Shown here piece after piece: positions 36,691 through 46,113 of a stretch of DNA of 64,000 bases (its first letter is position 1; the number at the start of each line of letters is the position of its first letter). Under the pieces are notes generated by a model. That model was given only the letters and a program-made list of their open reading frames with translations. It did not search any database and was not told the origin of the DNA. Source of the stretch: Vitellaria paradoxa (lineage: Eukaryota; Streptophyta; Magnoliopsida; Ericales; Sapotaceae). The translations under genes and the position numbers were made by a program. The stretch is taken from positions 16,235,228-16,299,227 of the forward strand of contig CM034241.1 in NCBI GenBank assembly GCA_019916065.1, read 5' to 3'.

Positions 36691-38281
36691 TGTTGTCCCA
36701 AATAGCAACACTAGAGGGGGTGAATAGGGTTGCTTAAAAATTTTGCAAATAAAAATTTCAACCCTAAAACAAATATGTCAAGATGAATATGAAATGCACC
36801 AAAAAAAAAAAATTATTCAATATTTGTGAATGAAGAGTGAGTGCTAGTGTTTGCAATAAATATAAAGAGAATGGAAGAGAAGCAAACACAATCGATTTAT
36901 AGTGGTTCAGCTTCAATGTTGCCTACGTCCACTCCCCCAAGGCCTTCCTTGATATTTCTCCACTATTCTTTGAAGAGCTTATTACACACTAGCTTTCTAA
37001 GGTGCTAGAAACCATTCCCAAGTGATTTTATCCCCAAATCACTCACACAAGTCTCTCTCAAAGAAAGTCTCTTGTTTTGGTCCTAACACTTGAACCAAAA
37101 TCAACAAGAGCTCACCCAACTCTCACAAATTAAAAGGGCTTTAAATTTTCCTTTCTTACAACAACAATGATGAGTTTAAAACTCAATCAAATCAAAAAGA
37201 AACTCTCACAAGTTGAATATGAAAGATAAAGCACAAATGTGAGAAGAAATCACTCTATGTTTGCAAAGTTATGGAATTTCTTGTATCTCTTTGTTAGCAC
37301 TTCTTTCTTGTCTTGTTCATCCCCTTGAATCTAAGTTAAAGGCTCTATTTATAGATGAAAATCTCCAAATGGCCGTTACAAGATGAAAAGACACTTTTGC
37401 CCTTGAAAGAAATTGAATTTCCTTGTTTCCAATGCTGTCTTTCAGATTCAGATTTTCTGAGATATATTTGTGACCGTTTTTCACCCTCAGAACGTTCAAA
37501 TCTGACATTGCCTCAGAGTAAAGATTTTGTAGATATATAAGTCAGCTATCACATGTCAAATTTTGAGCTTCATCCAACGGTTAGATAGTCAGATATGGCT
37601 TCTGAACCGAGACCAGCTTCTGATAGCTTTTTCTGACATTCTGAATCTGTGTTTCCCGTTTAAGCTTCCGTTTCACCAGAATACCTTTAGAATTAGAAGA
37701 AACTTAAACTACAAAAGTTGTAGCTCTTTGAGTCTTCTTTTCACACACCAAAAATCAGAATTTTTAAAGCTGTAGAGTATTAGTTATGTCTAAAACACTA
37801 AGACTGGCTCCAGAATCCAGAATTAAAATATTTTCTGTAATGACTAATATTCCAACTCATGTTTGGACACCTTAACTTCAGATCCACAAAAATCTCCCTT
37901 CGGTAAAGTTGTAGATATGGAAGGCTAGTTTACGATATTAAAATTTTACGAAAATTGAACCGTTGGATCTTAAGATATCATCTATATACTAACACGTGTC
38001 TGATTTCTCTGTTTATCCAAGTTAACCTCTAGTTCAAATATTCATCTTACTTTGATTTCTATTACTCCAAATTTTGAAATTCCTTTATTCCTTCATCCAA
38101 ATTATGTGAAAATATCTAAAAAATAATATCAATCTCTTCCAACTCTATTATCTTGAATCTATCAAATGAATTGTAACATTTCATACAATGTCTATTTGAA
38201 AATTAATTGTGAAAATTCAATTCAATGTTTGTTATCATCAAAATTAATTATAAAACTAACTTTATAAACCTTGGGCCAACA
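36691..38281 (+). mobile_element. Solo LTR, 1591 bp
   Basis: Begins TGTTGTCCCAAATAGCAAC and ends GGGCCAACA. It is flanked by a perfect 5-bp duplication AAGTC (36686-36690 and 38282-38286). It contains a GTGGTTCAGCTTCAATG block and AAAGTTGTAG motifs shared with the LTR at 30561. No primer site or gag follows. Short frames near 37317-37775 are not recognisable genes. Confidence 0.75.
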
Positions 38282-38286
38282 AAGTC

Positions 38287-39494
38287 ATTTAATTTTTAAC
38301 TTACTTAGTAAATTTATGCGGGCCGTTCTAAGAGCACACTTTAAGGGTCATGATTGTTGTTAATTTTCAATTGATAGACATCAAGTTGTCTCTTTAATGA
38401 AACTTATCATCTATCTATTTAGTTGTAAAAATAAATAACTTAAAAAAAACTTATAATATTATTATGGAAGTTTTAATTTGATTAGATTTTATTTAATTTA
38501 AAAACGTGATATTAAAAATAGAAACTACATTTATAGGAACTAATTCATTATTTATAAGTTAAGAAATTTTGAATCAGTTATCTTTAGAACATGGATTTGT
38601 GGAAGGAAAGGAAAAATAAAATTTATAGTTTGTATAATTTTTGAAAGCTTAGTCAAGTAAAAATTAAATTTTGTTAATAAATAACTATTCATTTTAGTAT
38701 TACTTTTTAAACTCAATTTAAAAAATGACATAAATTGACTTTTTTATTTTACTTTGCACTACTACCATTTTCATTCACTTTTCGTTTCTCCTGACAAATC
38801 TATGTTTAAAATATACCCTAATTGAATTCATATTAAATCACACTCTATTTAGAATGGTGGATTTAATAGGATTTGATTTTTTTATAAGAATTTTTATCAA
38901 TTTTTATGTTTGAAATTAAAATAAAATTTTATAAGTTAGATTTGATTTCATTTCATAGCTTAAATTTTAGGATTTTTATATCATTTGAAATCTAATCCAA
39001 AATAATAAAATTTGATAAAAATTTATTATTTTCTTAAATTATCTAAGTAAGTAGACAAATTTATTCTCATATATCATAGTTACTATATTTTTCATTTCCT
39101 TATTAATATAATTAAATTTAGTATTTTTCTTAAATCAAATTAATTCAATTCTTAAATTTCAAATGTGTTTCAAACACAAAATTTTATTTACCAAATCAAA
39201 TCAAAATAAATCAATTATTTATTTTAAAGTCAAATCAATATTAATGAAAGCTACTCGAGCTCTTCCGTTCAACTTCGACTTACTTTAAAGATAAAATTAC
39301 GAGAATATTATAAATATAGGAACGGTATATATGAATTTTGAATTTACAAAGAGATAAAAGAAAATTTAATAAAATAAAGTACAAAGGTTAAATTTATTTT
39401 ATTTTTTATTGGATTAAAAAAATTAAAAAATGAATAAATATCTATTAAAAATTTAATTTTTATTTGTTAACTATCAGAAATGGATATTTGTATT
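38287..39494. other. AT-rich intergenic DNA
   Basis: Very AT-rich with short inverted AAATTTGATTT-like segments. I see no gene, terminus or repeat array that I can support. Confidence 0.4.
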
Positions 39495-40277
39495 TAGGGA
39501 TGGCCATTTCGGCCACCTGTCCGTCCGATCCGTTACCCAAATCGAATGAATCCAATTTGGATTTAAAAAAAAAAAAATCGAATGTCGGATCGGATATAGG
39601 GATGAGACCGTCTCTGCCCTGATTTGCCCTGAATCCGATATCTGATCCGAATATGCCTCAATCTGCCCTGATCTAACCCAATTTGCCTTGATTTGCCTCA
39701 AAAATGTCCGAATAGATTTGAATAGCCCTAAATTCCCAAAGTATGTTTGGATGCTTTTTGGAGGTTTAAGAAATTGGAATTAATAATTATGTTGTGGACT
39801 ATCATATTCTATATTTGTTACTTTGAATTGGGCCAATGAGGTACTTTAAAATTATGTATCTTTATTATGTATCAGTTGGTAAAGTGTTACTTTGTTGAAA
39901 TGTTAGTATTGGAGATGTTTATGTATTACTTTGATGAATTATAATTGTGATGGTCTTATATATTATTTTGGTTTTGGGGATAAATTATTTTGTAGTAATA
40001 GGTTATATATGCAATCAAGTTATGTATCAAGTTCCTAATCAATCCAAATTTATACTTACTTACCAAAAAAAAAAAAAAAGTTATGTATCAAGTTAGGGGG
40101 GAATTTGGAGGCAAACGGAAGGTTTGGATTTTTAGTTATCTGCGGATATATCCATTCTCTATTTGGAGCGGGGATGGTGGTCCAAAAAAATTTTGTTCAG
40201 AGTTTAAGGTAGATTCAGAGGTGGACAGATTCAGATACTGCCATATCTGCCTCCAGTTTGCCCCACTGTCATCCCTA
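39495..40277. mobile_element. Non-autonomous hAT-like element
   Basis: The left end TAGGGATGGCCATTT and the reverse complement of the right end (TAGGGATGACAGTGG) form the short inverted repeat typical of Ac-like hAT elements. Subterminal GGATCGGAT-like motifs and a GGGCAGA-type motif occur near both ends. Flanking octamers do not match, so the target duplication has decayed or the limits are slightly off. It carries a LINE-tail insertion at 40034-40078. Confidence 0.55.
40034..40078 (+). mobile_element. Ultra-short LINE 3' tail insertion, 45 bp
   Basis: Only a short 3' end (TCCAAATTTATACTTACTTACC) plus A15 is inserted. It is flanked by a perfect 16-bp duplication AGTTATGTATCAAGTT (40018-40033 and 40079-40094). 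The 3' end matches that of the LINE at 2194-2627 (TCCAAATTACTCTTACTTAC), so both come from one LINE family. Confidence 0.85.
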
Positions 40278-40446
40278 AGTTTGTTTCCCCTATTTTATTC
40301 TACTTTTGCAAATTTTTAATCCAAACGTAAGATAAGTAGACTTGGTAGGCAGATAGTTGTGATTTCAAAATACATTTGTAAATTAATTTATCAATAAAAT
40401 AAAAAAAATCACTATAATTTGGTTCAAAATATGAAAAAAAAAAATT

Positions 40447-40690
40447 AAAAAGAAAAGTAAATTAGAGTTATATCTCTTTAACATTTCGTTAATTATAGGT
40501 AACCACCTCCATCATGTGCAATTTAGATTAACACCTCTTAGTTTAAAATGTTTGTAATAATTAAGTTTTTTTCGTTAATTAAACCATCAAATATTGTCAG
40601 AAATAATAAAATCAATCAAAATTTTAAGTGAAGTTCCTATTTCATCCTTCCCTCACTCGTTTTCTTTATATTAAAATTGCCACTTCCATC
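40447..40690. repeat. Half of a foldback/MULE-like inverted repeat (family F)
   Basis: Resembles the left arm of the element at 41917-42412, for example the shared AAAATTTTA block followed by a TTCCTATTT..TC block and TTCCC near 40620-40670. No inverted partner is adjacent. Confidence 0.4.
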
Positions 40691-40735
40691 TCATCTCCTT
40701 TTCTCTATCTCTCTCCAATCATCTCATCTCTTCCC

Positions 40736-41040
40736 ATGATGAGCTCAACGCTAATGATGTTCTCAATGCCAATCTACTTCAGGGTCATGATTGCGTGAGC
40801 GACACTGATAGAGATGCAAATGACTTTAGAGTGATTATGGAGGTGGTTGAGGGATTGAAATCGTAAAAAAGGATGGCAAATGAGCGGACCTTATTTTACT
40901 AGTCCTTAGTGGATTAGAGGTACTTGTTCTTCTTTTTGAGGCAAATAAGAGTGTCATAAGAGAAGTCGTACGTGAACTTGGGGAATTTGTGGTGGGGCTT
41001 GGGGGTTGATTGGTGGGATGCATGTGTTTAGGATTGCAAT
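40736..41040 (+). pseudogene. Coding-like segment of unknown origin
   Basis: This patch is less AT-rich than its flanks. One + strand frame gives EANKSVIREVVRELGEFVVGLGG near 40940, with stops before and after. It may be a fragment of a host gene next to a family F terminal repeat. I do not recognise the protein. Confidence 0.25.
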
Positions 41041-41251
41041 TGATTAGGGTTTAAAAGAATAAGAAAATGAGTGTCACCATGGCTATAATGACTAACTTAA
41101 TTGCATAATATTTTATTCAAAAGAATTTGTATTTTTGTACTCTATCTCTCTATCTTTTATTCCAACAAAATACCAAATGAAATAGAACAATTTTAGAAAG
41201 GATATAATGAAATTATTTGATTGGATTTCGTTTTCACTATTATTTCCACTT

Positions 41252-41428
41252 TCACCACAAAGCCAATATTTTATTGGGAATAATTCTACTTCAGCAGAGA
41301 CCAAAGCAAGTGTTAGATTCAAAGTAGGTGTTAAAGATTACAAATTGACTTATTATACTCCTGACTATGAAACCAAAGATACCGATATCTTGGCAGCATT
41401 TCGAGTAACTCCTCAACCTGGAGTTCCA
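41252..41428 (+). pseudogene. rbcL: Plastid rbcL 5' fragment in the nucleus (NUPT)
   Basis: The segment 41295-41428 encodes residues 6 to 49 of the Rubisco large subunit, with the [19 protein letters not shown] run and the [13 protein letters not shown] run intact. Visible changes are Gly12 to Arg and Ala15 to Val. The ten bases that normally precede this (TCACCACAAA, codons 2-5) lie at 41252-41261. They are separated from the rest by an extra 33-bp stretch (41262-41294). Homology stops after Pro49. It cannot make a working large subunit; it is a plastid-to-nucleus transfer fragment. Confidence 0.85.
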
Positions 41429-41550
41429 CACCGGATATATCGTATAAACCTTTTAGTGTGTTGATGGAACATGATAGAACATTTATATTGCCCTCTGACC
41501 AGGCATGCTACACTTTTTAGTTATTGGGAGAATCTAAGTACTCTCTTTCA

Positions 41551-41643
41551 AAGCAACTTGGACAAAAAAATAAGTGACTTGGACAAAAAGAAACGAAGTG
41601 GCTTAGACAAATCTTTTTTGTTTCACTCCATTTTATCTAAGAT
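41551..41643 (-). pseudogene. ycf2: Plastid ycf2 fragment in the nucleus (NUPT)
   Basis: The minus strand encodes KDLSKPLRFFLSKSLIFLSK, preceded by an IKWSE segment. This closely follows the repetitive Lys-Ser-Leu stretch of plastid Ycf2. In the plastid genome ycf2 lies in the inverted repeat, far from rbcL, so the two fragments were joined during or after transfer. Sequence up to about 41430 and down to 41720 may also be plastid-derived, but I could not place it. Confidence 0.6.
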
Positions 41644-41916
41644 AAGGCTCAAATGGGGATTTCAATTGTTAATGAACAATAAAGCACCATATTTGTTATT
41701 AGGAAAAAGGAGGAGTTTGGATTGTCTTATTACTTTAGAGGTTCGATTTTTATTTATTTATTTGTGATTGATGAGATGAGTATTTTTCATTTTTATGCTT
41801 TATGCCTATGTCCCTCATAGTACAATGTATTAGTGTTGATTGTGGGGATGATTTCTTTTCATCCATTAGATTTTTTTTTTAAAAGAAAAACTAAGGAGAG
41901 ATTCAATTCAAAGAGG

Positions 41917-42412
41917 GTAAGTTACTTGTACCTCCTCTTAACATTTAGATAATTATACTTAGTGTTCATAACATTTAAAAGTTACACTTATATCTCTTAT
42001 TTTAAAATATTATTAACGTTTGATTCCCTTTTGATAAAATCAACTGTTAAAACTTAACAGAAAATATTAAAATAACTAAAATTTTAGGCATTTTTCCTAT
42101 TTTATCTTTCCCCTCTCACATTTTCATCATTTTTTTCCTTTACAAAAATTCTCAAAAATAAGTAAAAATATATAGTTTTTGAAGTTTTTTTAAAGAAAAC
42201 TAACAAAATATGAGAGAAAGAGGGGTAAAATAAGAAAAATACTTAAAATTTTTGTTAGTTTGACATTTTAGATTAAGTTTTAGTGATTGATTTTATTAGA
42301 AGAGGGTCAATATTAATAATATTTCAAAATAAAAGAAATAAGTATAACTTTTAAATGTTATGAGTGCTAAATGTAATTATCTAAATGTTAAGAGAAAATA
42401 AATGTAATTTAC
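41917..42412. mobile_element. Foldback element with long inverted arms (family F, MULE-like)
   Basis: The arms are about 130 bp and face each other. The left contains CTTAACATTTAGATAATTATA and CATAACATTTAAAAGTTA. The right contains TAACTTTTAAATGTTATGAG and AATTATCTAAATGTTAAGAG. No coding sequence lies between them. Related half copies are at 30328-30555 and 40447-40690. Long arms suggest a Mutator-type foldback element, but no 9-bp duplication was confirmed. Confidence 0.6.
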
Positions 42413-42419
42413 TAATTCA

Positions 42420-43020
42420 AAAAAAAAAAAACTGTAACCAGTTTTAGCTTTTGAAGTGCATTATCACTAGAACATTCGAATTTTGTCATATTACCAATGC
42501 CAAGTGTGTCTAGAAGACTTTCAAATTAAAGAATTATTTGTGCAACTTCAAGGTGAGTCAACATGTTAATTATGGCATTTAGGTCTTCCTTATTTACTAA
42601 ATAGACTTTAGATATGGATTCATTGAATATCCCAAGAAACATCATCTAAAGAGATGCTAATTTCATGTCAAATTCATCATTTAATATCTCTTTTTCTATC
42701 ATCCATTTTGAATTTTGAGATGATAAACCATAATAGCTTTGTGGCAATAAAAATACCATCACACGGTCTCATCACGTTAACTGAACGAAATTGAATCGAG
42801 CCTACAAAGAAAGAAAAGTTAGAGAAAATGGTTGAGGAGAGTCCCTGACCATAGTCCCTCCAATGATAAAGTCAAAAAAAGCTTGAAAGCAAAAACTAGA
42901 AAATAACAAGTGTTCAATTAATAATAATAGATGTATCTAAATTTTGGTGTTAAGTTATATTTATAGCAAGATAGAATGAATAAATAAATGTAAAAATAAT
43001 TGAAATGTCATGATTTCATG
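42420..43020. other. Intergenic DNA, nothing recognised
   Basis: AT-rich, with no open frame over 60 codons and no terminus or repeat array that I can support. Confidence 0.4.
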
Positions 43021-44040
43021 TATAGTATATATATGTTCATGTGAACAATGGTTTACTTTGTATTAAATATCTTCCACTCAACATTAAATGTCTTCCACTC
43101 ATTATTAAATGCACGTGGGAGAAATCATACTAATGAGTAAAATATAACCTCGAGGAATGTTCAGATGTCATTCTTGTTTATCACTTCTAAAGTAATGAAC
43201 CAACTAAGTTAACAAAATGGTAATAAATTCAGTTTATTTATTATTATTTCGCAATTATGGTTAGAATCACACCAACTCATTTATATTTAATAGTGAGACC
43301 TAGCTGACATAATCAATAGTTTATTGAACTAGTGTTGAGCACATTTCTACTTCACGTACTTGATATAAGGAGACCTTGTGCCAGGCTGGAGGCATTTAAC
43401 AAATTACGCATTTGGTCCTTACCCGACTGGAGCGTCCTAGTAAGGATACCCCGATCGAGTAGAATAATTTGACCTAGGGCATTCGAGCAAGGACACCCCT
43501 GATCGGGCTAGATTACTCGACTAGATTCCGACCGAGCACTTCGGTAGGATTGTTTTCACTAGAGCAACCCATGAGTCACGCGTACAAATCCCTTTTAACA
43601 ATTTCGATATATGCACCTATAAAGGTGCTGCCACAAACTATATAAGACACAACACCTTAACTAACGAACTAAGGAACCAACCTTGAGATTTACAATACAG
43701 GTAGCATCATCTGATTGGAGGGAGGAAAAGCACGTTACATGTAGTTACAAGTAACTGCATGCAAACCATTCCACATGAGATCTTGTATATTTAAACCACT
43801 ACTTGACAACAACATAGGTACATCTTATTTACCTTACTGAAACTCTATCAAAATATTTTCTCAACTATTTCACTAACTTAAACATCAGAAATTCTTTGGC
43901 AAGCACCACCCGATGTTCTAAACAGTTTTTTGGACTTAGATTAGATCTCTCAAAGGTTATGAAGTTACTAATTTATTATTACTTATGCTCGGGGATAATG
44001 CCATGTGTCTATGATGATTTTTATACCTAAATTAGCCATC
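43020..44040 (+). mobile_element. Probable gypsy LTR remnant
   Basis: Contains duplicated CATTAAATGTCTTCCACTCA-like blocks at about 43050-43110 and a GC-rich CGATCGAG/GATCGGGCTAG patch at 43430-43540. TATA-like CTATAAAGG and ACTATATAAG motifs are near 43617 and 43638. A TTAAACATCAGAAATTCTTTG block sits near 43880. These follow the layout of several plant gypsy LTRs, but the ends and target duplication were not found. Confidence 0.4.
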
Positions 44041-44052
44041 GAGAATATTTCC

Positions 44053-44081
44053 CTTTTTTTTTTTTTTTTGGTAAGTAAGAA
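44053..44081 (-). mobile_element. Ultra-short LINE 3' tail insertion
   Basis: On the minus strand the insert is CTTACTTACC followed by A16. It is flanked by the 9-bp duplication AATATTTCC (44044-44052 and 44082-44090). The tail matches the LINE family seen at 2194 and 40034. Confidence 0.75.
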
Positions 44082-44435
44082 AATATTTCCTTCAATGCAT
44101 TGGTGCCATTGAGGCTAACGGTTGCTGAGGAGGGGCTAGTGGCGTCTTTTCTAATTCAATAGATGCAGCATATGCTCTTGGTCAGTAAGAGAGAAGCGAA
44201 AGGAATTAAAATTTTGACCATATTTTTATGGGTTAAAAAAAAAGAGGAATTAAAATAGAAATATTTTAGTTATTTCATATGATTTTTTTAATAGGTCAAT
44301 AGAAATGGCATGTAATTAACTATTTTAAAAAATCAAGAAAGTGTATTTAAATTTGAAACTCTTAAGGTAACTATTTGTAATTAGTTAAATATTTAGGAAA
44401 AGTAAGTATAAGTTATCATAAAAAATAAATAAGGG

Positions 44436-45731
44436 TAAGGTATAAAAATCACTTCTACAGTTTACCCTCAATATTATTTTATTCCCACACGTTTTGATTG
44501 CAACACTCAAACTCCTACACTTTCGGTCAAGTATTAATTCGGTTTTTCTATTAGTTAACTGTTAGAAATAACCGTTAGACTGATAATAAAAAAATAATTT
44601 CTTTTATAATTTACTTTCAGTGTCATTTTAATTCTTCATATTTCAATTACAATAATCAAATCCCTACACTTTCAGTGTACATTTAAAATATATTTTATTA
44701 AATTATTTTTAATAAATAATATAATCTGAAATATATTTTATTAAATTATATAAAACTTTTTAATTTGAAATATATCTTATTAAATTATTTTTAATCAATA
44801 ATATATGTAAGTTATTTTCAATATATTTTATTTTTATTGAATTAAATTAATTAAAATAATATTTAATTAATTTACTTTAATTAATATGAAATATATTTTA
44901 TTAAATTCAATTCATTTTCTAAAAAATTAATAAAATTAAGAATTTTATTAAAGTTTGATTTTATGATTTTTACTAATAGTTGTTACAATTAATGAAATAG
45001 AATTAGAGTCACATATATAAATATATACTCTTGAATTGAATATATATATAAAATTATATATAGGGAGAAAACTGTAGCAATAAAAAATTCATAAAATAGC
45101 AATTTTAAGGCTGTTTGATAGCATTACTTTTTTTTATTTTGTTTAATTTTTTTATTTTTTAGTTTTATTTTCTGTTATCATTAATTTTTTTCTAAAATAA
45201 AAACTGAAACTATGTTTACAGATTAATTGTACTTACATAAATTATTTTTAATAAAATATTTAATTTTATTATTTTTTAAAAATTATTCAAATTTAATAAA
45301 ATATATTTTATATTAATTAAACTATATTAAATAATATTTTAATTATATTATTAATTTAATCATATTATTTATGAAAAATAATTTAATTCAATAAAAAGAA
45401 AATATATCAAATATAATTTAAATATATTATTTATTAAAAATAATTTAATAAAATATATTTCAAATTAAAATATGTTATATAATTTAATAAAATATACTTC
45501 AAATATATATCGAAAGTATAGCAATCTGATTGTTACAATTAAAACGTGGGAGATTAAAGTGACATTGAGAATAAACTATAATAAAAATTATTGTTTTTAC
45601 CCTTAATGTTACAGTTGTATCTAACAGAATGACCGAATTGATATTTGACTGAAAGTGTAAGAATTTGATTGTTACAATTGAAATATGTAAAATTAAAGTG
45701 ATATTGAGAATAAATTGATTTTTGTACTTTA
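44436..45731. mobile_element. Large foldback element upstream of the CPR gene
   Basis: Two long arms face each other: about 44436-44690 and 45500-45731. The left arm holds GGTATAAAAATCAC, TGCAACACTCAAACTCCTACACTTTCGG and a TATTAATTCGGT block. The right arm holds their inverted counterparts, including CCGAATTGATATTTGACTG and GTAAGAATTTGATTGTTACA. The centre (44690-45490) is extremely AT-rich and itself partly palindromic. No transposase is present. It ends about 380 bp before the CPR start codon. Confidence 0.6.
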
Positions 45732-45772
45732 TCATATAAATAAATAAATAAAAGAAAGGAGGACAGGAAAAA

Positions 45773-45900
45773 TTAACCATGGTTAACTTCGTGGTAGGTG
45801 GGTTTGACTACCATGGTTTGGTAGGCGTTGGGAGGTTGTTAATTAATAAAACCCACCTCTCACTCAGCCTTTTCTCTCCTTTCTCATCAGGAGAGTCTCT
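45773..45900 (+). promoter_or_regulatory. Putative core promoter of the CPR gene
   Basis: GGTAGGT at 45793-45799 is the reverse complement of ACCTACC, the AC-I element bound by phenylpropanoid MYB factors. A perfect 14-bp palindrome TTAACCATGGTTAA lies at 45773-45786. TTAATTAATAAAAC at 45839-45852 is the best TATA-like box, followed by pyrimidine-rich DNA where transcription could start. Motif matches this short arise by chance, so the regulatory reading is inference. Confidence 0.4.
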
Positions 45901-45936
45901 CCAACCTCACCAATTCTGAGACCAAACTCAGGCATA

Positions 45937-45938
<2 letters not shown>

Positions 45939-45976
<38 letters not shown>
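45939..45976 (+). repeat. (CT)19 microsatellite in the likely CPR 5' UTR
   Basis: Uninterrupted CT repeat of 38 bp between the putative TATA box and the start codon. CT-rich 5' leaders are common in plant genes, and a repeat this long is likely polymorphic. A second (CT)16 lies in intron 12 (50961-50992). Confidence 0.9.
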
Positions 45977-45978
<2 letters not shown>

Positions 45979-46113
45979 TTTTGCCAGACAAGCTGGCTCT
46001 CTTCACATTTCTGTATTTATCTCTCTCCTTCCCTTCAATTCAATTTTGCCGGTTGATTTTCTCGCCGGCCAAACGTCCCTGTGAATACCGCTTTCCGCGC
46101 TGTAATTGACGGC

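Noticed and set aside
41207..41464. A complete small gene encoding 85 residues
   Set aside because: Most of it is plastid rbcL sequence joined to unrelated DNA, with no promoter or transit peptide evidence; better read as a nuclear plastid fragment.
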